Assembly: GCA_033856025.1 (NCBI GenBank)
Contig: JAWVFQ010000018.1
Location: 106,164 to 170,163, forward strand
DNA from: AC-38 sp033856025
GTDB taxonomy: Bacteria > Actinomycetota > Thermoleophilia > Solirubrobacterales > Solirubrobacteraceae
DNA: 64,000 nt
Direction: 5' to 3'
Shown: one piece after another, positions 16,887 to 24,311 of the stretch
Layout: each line of letters opens with the position of its first letter
Position numbering within the stretch: position 1 is the stretch's first letter
Notes under the pieces: generated by a model
Database searches by the model: none
Told to the model about the DNA's origin: nothing
The model's input: the letters and a program-made list of their open reading frames with translations, nothing else
Made by a program: the position numbers and the translations under genes

Positions 16887-17612
16887 TCAGCGGTTGCGCA
16901 GGCGCATCTGGGGCACCCGCCAGATCGCCTCCAGGGCGATGTAGCCCGACATCTTGCTCGCGCCCTCGCGGCGCTCGTGGAAGACGATCGGCACCTCGAC
17001 CACGCGGAAGCCGCGGCGCAGCGCGCGGTACGTGAGCTCGACCTGGAAGGCGTAGCCCCGCGAGCGCACGCTGGGAAGGTCGATGGCCTCGAGCACCTCG
17101 CGGCGGAAGCACTTCAAGCCGCCGGTGAGGTCGCGGATCGGCAGACCCAGGACGGTCTGGGCGTACAGGCAGCCGCCCCGGCTCACCGCACGGCGCAGGG
17201 CCGTCCACTGGGTCACGCCGCCGCCGGGCACGTAGCGCGAGCCCAGCGCGAGGTCGGCGCCGCCGTGCACGGCGTCGAGCAGGCGGGCCAGGTCGGCCGG
17301 ATCGTGGGAGAAGTCGGAGTCCATCTCCATCACGGCGCCCGCGCCGCCCTCCAGCGCCTCGGCGAAGCCCGCCAGGTACGCCGGGCCCAGGCCCCCCTTG
17401 CCGGGGCGATGCAGGACGCGCACCTCCTCGTGGCGCTGGGCCAGCCCGTCGGCCAGACGGCCCGTGCCGTCGGGCGAGGCGTCGTCGACCACGAGGATCC
17501 GGAAGCCCTCGGGCGCCGCCCGTCGCAGGACGTCCAGCGCCGCGCCGACGATCGGCTCGAGGTTGTCGGCCTCGTTGTAGGTGGGCAGTACGAGCCAGGC
17601 GGGTCCGGACAT
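16887..17612 (-). CDS. Polyprenol-phosphate mannosyltransferase (GT2, Ppm/DPM1-type)
   Basis: 241 residues. The GT2 fold shows LPTYNEADNLEPIV, VVDDASPDGTG and MEMDSDFSHDP (the metal-binding DxD), then GSRYVPGGGV and LTGGLKCFRR, all diagnostic for dolichol/polyprenol-phosphate mannose synthases. It transfers mannose from GDP-mannose to a polyprenyl phosphate carrier at the inner membrane face. There is no C-terminal membrane domain. The GT-C enzyme at 24295-25581 is a plausible user of the product. ATG at 17612 is only 22 bases from the divergent polX start. Confidence 0.9.
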   Translation of the reverse strand: MSGPAWLVLPTYNEADNLEPIVGAALDVLRRAAPEGFRILVVDDASPDGTGRLADGLAQRHEEVRVLHRPGKGGLGPAYLAGFAEALEGGAGAVMEMDSDFSHDPADLARLLDAVHGGADLALGSRYVPGGGVTQWTALRRAVSRGGCLYAQTVLGLPIRDLTGGLKCFRREVLEAIDLPSVRSRGYAFQVELTYRALRRGFRVVEVPIVFHERREGASKMSGYIALEAIWRVPQMRLRNR

Positions 17613-17622
17613 GGGAGGCGCG

Positions 17623-17629
17623 TACCCTA
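17623..17629. promoter_or_regulatory. Overlapping divergent -10 elements (polX and phosphomannose synthase)
   Basis: TACCCT on the plus strand (17623-17628) is six bases before the polX GTG. TAGGGT on the minus strand (17624-17629) is eleven bases before the ATG of the divergent gene. The two hexamers overlap by five bases. Confidence 0.5.
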
Positions 17630-17634
17630 GAGCC

Positions 17635-19383
17635 GTGCCGGACCCGACCAACGCGCAGATCGCCCTGGCGCTCGACGAGCTGGGCGACCTCTACGAGCTG
17701 GACGGAGCGATCATCCACCGCGTCGTGGCCTATCGCAACGCCGCCAAGGCGGTGCGCGAGGCGTCCACCTCCGTGGCCGCGCTGGCCCGCGAGGGCGAGG
17801 CGGTGCAGATCCCGGGGATCGGCAAGACGCTGCAGGAGAAGATCCAGTCGCTGACCGAGACGGGCGACATCCCCTCGGCGGTCAAGCTGCGGGCCAAGTT
17901 CCCCGCCGGGCTGCTCGCCGTGACGCGGCTGCCCGGCCTGGGGCCCAAGCGCGCGCGCCTGCTCTACGACGAGCTGGGGATCGACTCCCTGGACAAGCTG
18001 CGCGCGGCCGCGGAGTCCGAGCAGCTGCGCACGGTCAAGGGCTTCGGGCCCAAGGCGGAGGAGAACGCCCTGGCCGGCCTGGCCGCCGCCGAGGCGGGGG
18101 CCGGGCGGGAGGAGCGCGCCGTCCTGTCTCGCGCGCTGGCCGTGGCCGAGCCGCTGCTGGCCGCGCTGCGCGACGACCCGGCGGCCGACCGCGTCGAACT
18201 GGCCGGCTCGGCGCGGCGCTGGACGGACAGCGTCAAGGACATCGACCTGATCGCCACCGCCCACGATCCCGAGGCGCTGGCGCGCGGCGCGGCGGGGCTG
18301 CCGACGATCGCGTCGTCCTCCGGCGTCGGCCCGGCCGGGGCCCGGCTGACCACCTACACGGGCATGAAGGTCGACCTGCGCATCGTGGCCCCGGAGCAGT
18401 TCGGCAACCTCCTCCAGCACTTCACGGGCTCCAAGCAGCACAACGAGGCGCTGCGCCGGGCGGCGGTGCGCCGCGGGCTGCACGTCTCGGAGTACGGGAT
18501 CCTCGACGACGCCGACGGCGAGACGCTGCGCTGCGCGAGCGAGGCCGAGGTGTACGCGCGGCTCGGCATGGCCTACATCGAGCCCGAGCTGCGCGAGAAC
18601 CGCGGCGAGCTGGAGGCGGCGGCCGCCGGTGAGCTGCCGGAGCTGGTGACGCTGGAGGACGTGCGCGGCGAGCTGCACTCCCACACGCACGCGTCCGACG
18701 GGCGCCACTCGATGGAGGAGATGGTGGCTGCGGCGCGCGAGCGCGGCCGGGGCTACCTGTGCATCACCGACCACTCGGCGTCGATGGGCTTCGGCGCCGA
18801 CGTGTCGCCCGCCGAGCTGGAGCGCCAGATCGAGCGGGTGCGGGCCCTGGACGAGGGCCTGTCCGGGTTCGACCTGCTGATCGGCAGCGAGGTGAACATC
18901 CTGCCCGACGGCTCGCTGGACTACGACGACGACCTGCTGGCGCGGCTGGACTGGGTGATCGCGTCGGTGCACACGTCCTTCCGCCTGCCGTCGGACGAGC
19001 AGACCGCGCGGATCGTCGCCGCGTGCGAGCACCCGTGGGTGGACTGCATCGGCCACCTGACCGGGCGCAAGATCGAGCGCCGCCCGCCCTACGCGCTGGA
19101 TGTCGAAGCGGTCATCGAGGCGGCGGCGCGGACCGCCACGATGCTCGAGATCAACTCGTCGCCGGACCGCCGCGACCTGATCGACGTGCACGCGCGGGCG
19201 GCCGCGGCGGCGGAGGTGCCGATCGTCATCAACACCGACGCGCACAAGCCGTCGGACTTCGACTACCTGCGCTACGGCGTGGCGACCGCGCGCCGCGGCT
19301 GGCTGACCAAGGCCGACGTGGCCAACACCCGCACGTGGAAGCAGTTCGCGCGGATGCGCAAGCGCGCGCGAGTGGCGCGCTAG
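17635..19383 (+). CDS. polX: DNA polymerase X family protein with PHP domain (PolX)
   Basis: 582 residues; base-excision repair polymerase with 3'-5' exonuclease. The N-terminal 8-kDa domain is followed by helix-hairpin-helix motifs (IPGIGKTLQEKI, LPGLGPKRARLL). The palm has GSARR, KDIDLI and KVDLRI, supplying the catalytic carboxylates, though the usual AGSLRRG is altered to AGSARRW. The C-terminal PHP domain keeps its metal residues: HSHTHASDG, ITDHS, GSEVNIL, SVHTSFR, GHLTGR and NTDAHKP. The GTG at 17635 fits the family N-terminus and the TACCCT element. The stop shares a CTAG with the next gene. Confidence 0.93.
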   Translation: MPDPTNAQIALALDELGDLYELDGAIIHRVVAYRNAAKAVREASTSVAALAREGEAVQIPGIGKTLQEKIQSLTETGDIPSAVKLRAKFPAGLLAVTRLPGLGPKRARLLYDELGIDSLDKLRAAAESEQLRTVKGFGPKAEENALAGLAAAEAGAGREERAVLSRALAVAEPLLAALRDDPAADRVELAGSARRWTDSVKDIDLIATAHDPEALARGAAGLPTIASSSGVGPAGARLTTYTGMKVDLRIVAPEQFGNLLQHFTGSKQHNEALRRAAVRRGLHVSEYGILDDADGETLRCASEAEVYARLGMAYIEPELRENRGELEAAAAGELPELVTLEDVRGELHSHTHASDGRHSMEEMVAAARERGRGYLCITDHSASMGFGADVSPAELERQIERVRALDEGLSGFDLLIGSEVNILPDGSLDYDDDLLARLDWVIASVHTSFRLPSDEQTARIVAACEHPWVDCIGHLTGRKIERRPPYALDVEAVIEAAARTATMLEINSSPDRRDLIDVHARAAAAAEVPIVINTDAHKPSDFDYLRYGVATARRGWLTKADVANTRTWKQFARMRKRARVAR

Positions 19384-20360
19384 GGGAGCAGCCGGGGGAC
19401 CAGCTCGCGTCTGACGAGCTCGTCCACGGTAACGCGGGAGAAGGGCGCCAGGGCCTCGGCGGCCCGCTGCGCGTAGTCGGCGCGCGGCGCGTCGAGCGCG
19501 GCCCGCAGGCCCGCCGCGAGGTCGTCCCCGACGAGGCGCGGGTCCAGGCGGCGGGCGATGGGCAGCGCGGCGTAGGGACCCGGGGCCTCGGTGGTCACCA
19601 GCATCGCTCCGTCGGCCAGCGCCTCCAGCTGCGCGAGCCCGAAGTCCTCCCGGCGCGGGGCGACGACGAAGACCCGCGCGCGGCGCAGGAGCGTCCGAAA
19701 CTCGTCCGGTCCGAGAAGCCCCGCGAATCGCACCCGCCCGCCCCCGCGCTCTCCGGCCGGCCCGTCCAGCCCCGCGACCACGAGCTCCTCTCCCGGGCGG
19801 GCGGCTTCGCGCCAGGCGGCGAGGACCCGGTCGAGGCCCTTCTTCTCCGCGTCGGCGGCGTAGGTGACCGCGGCGATGTCGCGCTCCGGGGCGGGCGGGC
19901 CGGAGGGCTCGACCGGCATGGGGATGGCCAGGCCGGCACGGTGGGGCGGCGCCTCGGCCAGCCCGCCCTCGCTGGTGGAGACCACCAGGGGCGCGGCGGC
20001 GAAGCGGCGGCGCTCGAGCGGGCGCTGCCAGATCCCGTGGCGCCCCGGACGGTTGCCGGCGGCGGGAGCGTCGAAGTGGATCGCGCCGGGACGCGGGCCC
20101 AGCAGCGCCGCCGTGCTCGAGGAGTACAGGACCGCGCGCGGGGAGATCCGGGCCAGCGCCTCGCGCGCCGCCCGCCTCGCCGCCAGCGCCTGCACCAGGT
20201 CGATCAACGCGAGGGTGGGCGGCTCCGCCCGCGGCCGCGCCCGCACCGCCTCGACCGATAAGCCGGCCCGGCCCAGCGACCCCGCCAGCTCGGCCTCGAA
20301 CCGGCGCAGGCCCGCGGTGGTCCCCAGGCCCACCAGGAGGACGTCGACCGCGCGCGGCAC
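19380..20360 (-). CDS. GT4-family glycosyltransferase
   Basis: 326 residues. The C-terminal half carries the GT4 layout: AAVTYAADAEKKGLDRVL (donor-binding start), LVVAGLD, and VFVAPRREDFGLAQLEALADG, equivalent to the E-x7-E motif of retaining GT-B enzymes. The N-terminal Rossmann half starts VLLVGLGTTAG. Donor and acceptor are unknown. GTG start directly abuts the TAG of the preceding gene (20361-20912), so the pair and otsB behind it form one operon on this strand. The stop shares CTAG with polX. Confidence 0.83.
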   Translation of the reverse strand: MPRAVDVLLVGLGTTAGLRRFEAELAGSLGRAGLSVEAVRARPRAEPPTLALIDLVQALAARRAAREALARISPRAVLYSSSTAALLGPRPGAIHFDAPAAGNRPGRHGIWQRPLERRRFAAAPLVVSTSEGGLAEAPPHRAGLAIPMPVEPSGPPAPERDIAAVTYAADAEKKGLDRVLAAWREAARPGEELVVAGLDGPAGERGGGRVRFAGLLGPDEFRTLLRRARVFVVAPRREDFGLAQLEALADGAMLVTTEAPGPYAALPIARRLDPRLVGDDLAAGLRAALDAPRADYAQRAAEALAPFSRVTVDELVRRELVPRLLP

Positions 20361-20912
20361 CTAGTGGCGCAGCCGGGCGGCGTCGACCTCGCCGCCCCCG
20401 TTGGGCGAGGGGAACTCGGTGTGGAAGCCCGGCGTGCGCAGCAGCTGGATCGGCGACACGGGCGACGTCGGCTCGACGTAGAAGCGCACGCCGTCGCGCT
20501 CCTCGATCGCCGCCACCGCCGCCTCCTGGCGCCGCCACGAGAACGCCCACACGATCGCGAAGCCCGCGGCGATCATCGGCACCTGCGGGAACAGGAACGC
20601 CACGGCGCCGGCCGCCACCGTCGACACGAGCAGGGGCCAGAGCCGGTTGAGCAGGATCCGGCCCGGGCGGATCTCCGGCAGGGCGGGGGAGAACCGCGCG
20701 CCCGCCAAGAGCCGCGTGATCGGCGGGTTGACCTCGTTGCGCCGTCCCACGAACGCCCCGAACAGACCGGCGACCACCCACCAGCCCAACGACACGGCGG
20801 CCAGCGTGGCGTCGCCGTCGGCGTTGATCCCGACCGCCGTCACGGCGGCCAGCGCGCTCGCCGCCCCCGCGCTGATCAGCACCGTCGCCTTGAGGAAGTC
20901 GGTGAAGCGCAT
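20361..20912 (-). CDS. Conserved membrane protein, unknown function
   Basis: 183 residues. Two N-terminal hydrophobic segments (about residues 8-28 and 38-55) and two central ones (about 93-110 and 112-127) are separated by a loop with FVGRRNEVNPPITRLLAGARF. The C-terminal third is soluble (IEERDGVRFYVEPTSPVSPIQLLRTPGFHTEFP). I do not recognise a named family. It starts seven bases after the otsB stop and its own TAG is followed without a gap by the GTG of the GT4 gene, so the three are co-expressed. Confidence 0.7.
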   Translation of the reverse strand: MRFTDFLKATVLISAGAASALAAVTAVGINADGDATLAAVSLGWWVVAGLFGAFVGRRNEVNPPITRLLAGARFSPALPEIRPGRILLNRLWPLLVSTVAAGAVAFLFPQVPMIAAGFAIVWAFSWRRQEAAVAAIEERDGVRFYVEPTSPVSPIQLLRTPGFHTEFPSPNGGGEVDAARLRH

Positions 20913-20919
20913 CGGCCGG

Positions 20920-21726
20920 TCAGTCCGTCAGCAGCGCTTCGAGCATCCGGCGCGCGTCGCCCGGGCCGTCCAGCAGGATGTCGGCGCGCTGCGCGATCTC
21001 GGGTGGGCCCTCCTCCGAGCCCACCCCCACGCAGATCGCCGTCTCCAGCCGCCCGTTGGCGTGCAGATCGGCCAGCGCGTCGAACGCGTCCAGGTCGGTG
21101 TTGTCGTCGCCGGCGTACAGCGCGGCGGACACGTCGGCCTCGCGCAGCAGGCGGCGGATCCCGATTCCCTTGTCCATCTTCACCGGCGGACGGACCTCCA
21201 GCACCTTGCGCCCCCAGTGGATGCTCAGGCCCACCGCCTCGGCGCGGTTGGCGATCTCCTCGACCGCGGCGCGGGCGGCGTCCTCGTCCGGGGTCCCGCG
21301 CCAGTGGAAGGCGACGATGGACGACTTGTCCTCCAGGCGCACGCGCAGCCGGCTCAGGCCCGCCGTGTCCGCCTCGCGCGCGAAGTCCTGCACGCGGTGC
21401 GTCCACTCCTCCAGCGCCCGGTCGACCTCGGGCGTGACGTTCCCGGGCCGCAGCAGCTCGCCGCCGTGCGCCCCGACGTAGGCGATGGACCCGATGGAGA
21501 CGATGCGCCGGGCATCCGACGCGCGGCGCCCGCTCACGCACGCCACCACGCCGTAGCGCTTGGCCACCGAGATCAGCAGCGCGCGGACGGCCTCCGGGAC
21601 GGTGGCGTCGTCGGCGTGGCGGACGATCGGCGCGAGCGTGCCGTCCACGTCCAGCAGCACCGCGGAACGGGCGGGGTCGGCTCGCAGCGGCGCCAGCTGC
21701 TCGGCCAGCGTGGCAGCGGTGGTCAC
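20920..21726 (-). CDS. otsB: Trehalose-6-phosphate phosphatase
   Basis: 268-residue HAD phosphatase. Motif I is LLDVDGTLAPI (nucleophile Asp), motif II lies in CVSGRR, the cap carries KVLEVRPPVKMDKG (typical of OtsB), and motif IV is GDDNTDLDAF. It releases free trehalose from trehalose-6-phosphate. No otsA lies in the window. The GTG at 21726 is chosen because CATACT ends seven bases upstream and the family N-terminus fits; a longer open frame upstream would run into the divergent gene. Confidence 0.92.
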   Translation of the reverse strand: MTTAATLAEQLAPLRADPARSAVLLDVDGTLAPIVRHADDATVPEAVRALLISVAKRYGVVACVSGRRASDARRIVSIGSIAYVGAHGGELLRPGNVTPEVDRALEEWTHRVQDFAREADTAGLSRLRVRLEDKSSIVAFHWRGTPDEDAARAAVEEIANRAEAVGLSIHWGRKVLEVRPPVKMDKGIGIRRLLREADVSAALYAGDDNTDLDAFDALADLHANGRLETAICVGVGSEEGPPEIAQRADILLDGPGDARRMLEALLTD

Positions 21727-21732
21727 GGCTTC

Positions 21733-21739
21733 TAGTATG
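21733..21739. promoter_or_regulatory. Shared divergent -10 element for otsB and the TauE half-gene
   Basis: The plus strand reads TAGTAT (21733-21738), seven bases before GTG 21746. The minus strand reads CATACT (21734-21739), seven bases before GTG 21726. Both genes would be leaderless with start sites about 20 bp apart. Confidence 0.6.
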
Positions 21740-21745
21740 CCCCGC

Positions 21746-22108
21746 GTGAAGCGCCGCCGCTGGCTGGAGCTGGGAGCGATCGGGACGGCCGCGGGCGTGT
21801 TCAGCGGACTCTTCGGCGTGGGCGGTGGGTCGATCATCGTCCCGCTGCTGGTGCTCTGGCTGGGCTACGAGACGCGCGAGGCCACGGGAACGTCGCTGGC
21901 CGCCATCGTGGTCATCGCGGCCATCGCCGCCGGGGTCCAGATCGCCTACGGCAACGTCGACTTCGGCCGCGCGGCGCTGATCGGCGTGCCCGCCGTGGGC
22001 GGCGTGGTGGCCGGGACCTGGCTCCAGCAGCGCGTCAGCACCAAGGCGATCACGCTGGCCTTCTCGGCCTTCCTGGTCCTGGTGGCCGTCCAGCTGGTCG
22101 TGCGGTGA
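21746..22108 (+). CDS. TauE/SafE-type permease, half-size subunit 1
   Basis: 120 residues, about four membrane spans. It contains one copy of the family repeat (GLFGVGGGSIIVPLL), starting at residue 17. Standard TauE/SafE permeases for sulfonates, sulfite or related anions have about 250 residues with two such repeats; here the second repeat is a separate gene overlapping by GTGA. The N-terminus starts KRRR, predicting a cytoplasmic N-end. GTG at 21746 is preferred to ATG at 21737, which would overlap the -10 element. Confidence 0.82.
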   Translation: MKRRRWLELGAIGTAAGVFSGLFGVGGGSIIVPLLVLWLGYETREATGTSLAAIVVIAAIAAGVQIAYGNVDFGRAALIGVPAVGGVVAGTWLQQRVSTKAITLAFSAFLVLVAVQLVVR

Positions 22109-22470
22109 TCGCCGAGGCGATCGCCGCGGGGATCGCGGCCGGCGTCGTGTCCGGCATGTTCGGCGTGGGCGGCGGCGTGATCTTCGTGCCCGCGCTGGTC
22201 TTCATCTACGACGTGGGACAGGTCCAGGCCGAGGCCACGTCGCTGCTGGCGATCATCCCCGTCGCGCTGGTCGGGGCCTGGCGCCAGCACGGCTACGGCA
22301 ACGTGCGCGTGCGCGAGGGGCTGGTCCTGGGGGTGCTGGCGGGCGCCGGCGCCTTCGCGGGCGTCGCGCTGGCCAACGCGCTGCCCGAGCGCGCGCTGGA
22401 GATCGGCTTCGCGGGACTGATGGTCGCCGTCGCGGCGCAGCTCGCCCGCGACGCGCTGCGGGAGGGATAG
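22105..22470 (+). CDS. TauE/SafE-type permease, half-size subunit 2
   Basis: 121 residues with the second family repeat GMFGVGGGVIFVPAL and about four spans. The GTG start overlaps the stop of the first half (GTGA), so the two halves are made together and probably form one heteromeric transporter. Unlike subunit 1 it lacks N-terminal positive charges, leaving open an opposite membrane orientation. The frame cannot be joined to subunit 1 by a single missing base without losing the clean start and stop overlap, so I read it as a true split and not a sequencing error, though that should be checked. Its TAG stop begins the -10 of the next gene. Confidence 0.82.
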   Translation: MIAEAIAAGIAAGVVSGMFGVGGGVIFVPALVFIYDVGQVQAEATSLLAIIPVALVGAWRQHGYGNVRVREGLVLGVLAGAGAFAGVALANALPERALEIGFAGLMVAVAAQLARDALREG

Positions 22471-22473
22471 GGT
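22468..22473 (+). promoter_or_regulatory. -10 element TAGGGT for the SDR gene, built on the upstream stop codon
   Basis: The TAG stop of the second TauE half is the start of TAGGGT, six bases before the ATG at 22480. Confidence 0.45.
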
Positions 22474-22479
22474 CGGCGC

Positions 22480-23451
22480 ATGCAGGCGTTCGTCACGGGC
22501 GGGTCCGGCTTCATCGGCGGGCGGCTGATCGAGCGGCTGCGCTCCGAGGGCTGGGACGTGCGAGCGCTGGCGCGGTCGGAGTCCTCGGCCGCCAAGGTGG
22601 CCGAGCGCGGGGCCGAGCCCGTGCGGGGCGACCTCGACGACGTGGCGGCGATGCGGGCCGGGGCGCAGGGTTCCGAGTACGCCTTCCACGCCGCGGCCGC
22701 GCTGGGCGAGTGGGGCCGGCGCGAGGACTTCGAGCGCGGCAACGTCACGGGCACGCGCAACGCGCTGAGCGCCACGCGCGACGCCGGCGTGCGGCGCTTC
22801 GTGCACGTGGGGACCGAGGCGGCGCTGCTGGCCGGGCAGCCCCTGGTCGACGTGAACGAGGACGCGCCGCTGCGTCCGGACTCCAAGGCGCTGTACCCGG
22901 CGACAAAGGCCCAGGCCGAGCAGGCGGTCCGCGACGCCAACGGCGAGGGCTTCGAGACGGTGGTCGTGCGGCCACGGCTCGTCTGGGGGGTGGGCGACAC
23001 GACGATCCTCCCCGGCATCGCCGCGGCGGTGCGGGCCGGGCGCTTCCGCTGGATCGGCGGCGGGCGCCACCTGACGTCCACCACCCACGTCGACAACGTC
23101 GTGGAGGGACTGATGCTGGGCGCGACCATGGGGCGCCCCGGAGGCGTGTACTTCGTCACCGACGGCGATCCCGTCGTGTTCCGCGAGTTCATCGCAGAGC
23201 TGCTGGACACCCGGGGGATAGAGATCCCGGACAAGGAGGCGCCGGCGGCGGTCGTCCGCGTGGCGGCCCCGCTGCTGGAGGGCGTGTGGGGGTTGCTGCG
23301 GCGCTCCGAGCCGCCCCCGATCACCCGGCTGACCTACTGGCTGTCGGCGCAGGAGTGCACGATCGACATCTCCCGGGCGCGCGAGGAGCTGGGCTACTCG
23401 CCCGTCAAGACGCGCGCGGAGGGGATGGCGGAACTGAGGGAGGCGGCATGA
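22480..23451 (+). CDS. NAD-dependent epimerase/dehydratase (extended SDR)
   Basis: 323 residues. The Rossmann motif is VTGGSGFIGG at the N-terminus. The active site shows a Tyr-x3-Lys as YPATK, after the region HVGTEAAL, where the usual Ser or Thr lies. The C-terminal part resembles 3-beta-hydroxysteroid dehydrogenase-like SDRs (HVDNVVEG). Substrate unknown. The TGA overlaps the ATG of the following alpha/beta hydrolase, so both work together, perhaps on one alcohol or ketone substrate. Confidence 0.87.
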   Translation: MQAFVTGGSGFIGGRLIERLRSEGWDVRALARSESSAAKVAERGAEPVRGDLDDVAAMRAGAQGSEYAFHAAAALGEWGRREDFERGNVTGTRNALSATRDAGVRRFVHVGTEAALLAGQPLVDVNEDAPLRPDSKALYPATKAQAEQAVRDANGEGFETVVVRPRLVWGVGDTTILPGIAAAVRAGRFRWIGGGRHLTSTTHVDNVVEGLMLGATMGRPGGVYFVTDGDPVVFREFIAELLDTRGIEIPDKEAPAAVVRVAAPLLEGVWGLLRRSEPPPITRLTYWLSAQECTIDISRAREELGYSPVKTRAEGMAELREAA

Positions 23452-24311
23452 GCGAGGTCACAGAGCGCCCGTTCGAGGCGGGCGGCATCCACACGATCCT
23501 GGCCGAATCCGGGCCGGCGGACGCGACGGAGGCGATCGTCTACGTCCACGGCAACCCGGGCTCCGCGCTGGACTGGCACGACCTGATGGCGCGCACGGGC
23601 GAGTTCGCCCGGTCGATCGCGCTCGACATGCCCGGCTTCGGCCGGGCCGACAAGCCGCGCGACCTCGCCGTCCCGGTGGAGGGCTTCGCGAGCTTCCTCG
23701 ACGCGGCCCTGCGCGACCTGGGCGTGGAGCGCGCGCACCTGGTCCTGCACGACTTCGGCGGACCGTGGGGCCTGGCCTGGGCGGCCACGCACCAGGACCA
23801 GTTCGCCAGCGTGGTCCTGATCGACACCGGAGTGCTCGTCGGCTTCGAGGTGCACAGCGTCGGCCGGCTGTGGGCGACGCCCGTCGTGGGAGAGCTGGTG
23901 ATGGCCGCCACGACGCGCGGTCGCTGGCGCAAGGCCATGGCGGCCGGGGAGGGCAACCCGCTGCCGCCGGAGTTCGTGGACCGGATGTACGACCACTACG
24001 ACCGCGCCACGCGGCGGCTGGTGCTGCGGCTCTACCGCAACCGCACCGACGACGCGCTCCTGAAGTCCGTGGCCGACCTGTTCTGCCCGCTGGACCGGCC
24101 CGCGCTCGTCGTGTGGGGCGCCAAGGACCCGTTCGTGCCGCTGCGCCACGCCGACCAGCAGCGCGAGATCGCCTTCCCCAGCGCGCGCGTGACCGTCCTG
24201 CCCGAGAGCGGCCACTGGCCGATCGCCGACGACCCCGAGGGCGTGGCGGGCGCCGTCGTGCCGTTCCTGCGCGAGCAGGCCGGGGCGGGTTCCGCTAGCT
24301 CAGCGGGATGA
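23448..24311 (+). CDS. Alpha/beta hydrolase (haloalkane dehalogenase/epoxide hydrolase-like)
   Basis: 287 residues. The oxyanion segment is VHGNPGSALDW. The nucleophile elbow reads LHDFGGPWG, so the nucleophile is Asp, as in haloalkane dehalogenases and epoxide hydrolases, and not Ser. The acid follows in WGAKDPF and the catalytic His in ESGHWP. The ATG overlaps the SDR stop by ATGA. The 3' end overlaps the convergent mannosyltransferase gene by 17 bases. Confidence 0.85.
   Translation: MSEVTERPFEAGGIHTILAESGPADATEAIVYVHGNPGSALDWHDLMARTGEFARSIALDMPGFGRADKPRDLAVPVEGFASFLDAALRDLGVERAHLVLHDFGGPWGLAWAATHQDQFASVVLIDTGVLVGFEVHSVGRLWATPVVGELVMAATTRGRWRKAMAAGEGNPLPPEFVDRMYDHYDRATRRLVLRLYRNRTDDALLKSVADLFCPLDRPALVVWGAKDPFVPLRHADQQREIAFPSARVTVLPESGHWPIADDPEGVAGAVVPFLREQAGAGSASSAG

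Noticed and set aside
16834..20781. 1315-codon minus-strand open frame across polX and neighbours
   Set aside because: Composition artefact: it is mostly Arg, Gly and Pro, and it crosses several well-supported genes in other frames.
21746..22470. Split TauE as a simple frameshift
   Set aside because: Both halves have clean starts, stops and a GTGA coupling overlap like other operons here, so I report it as a likely true split while noting it should be verified.
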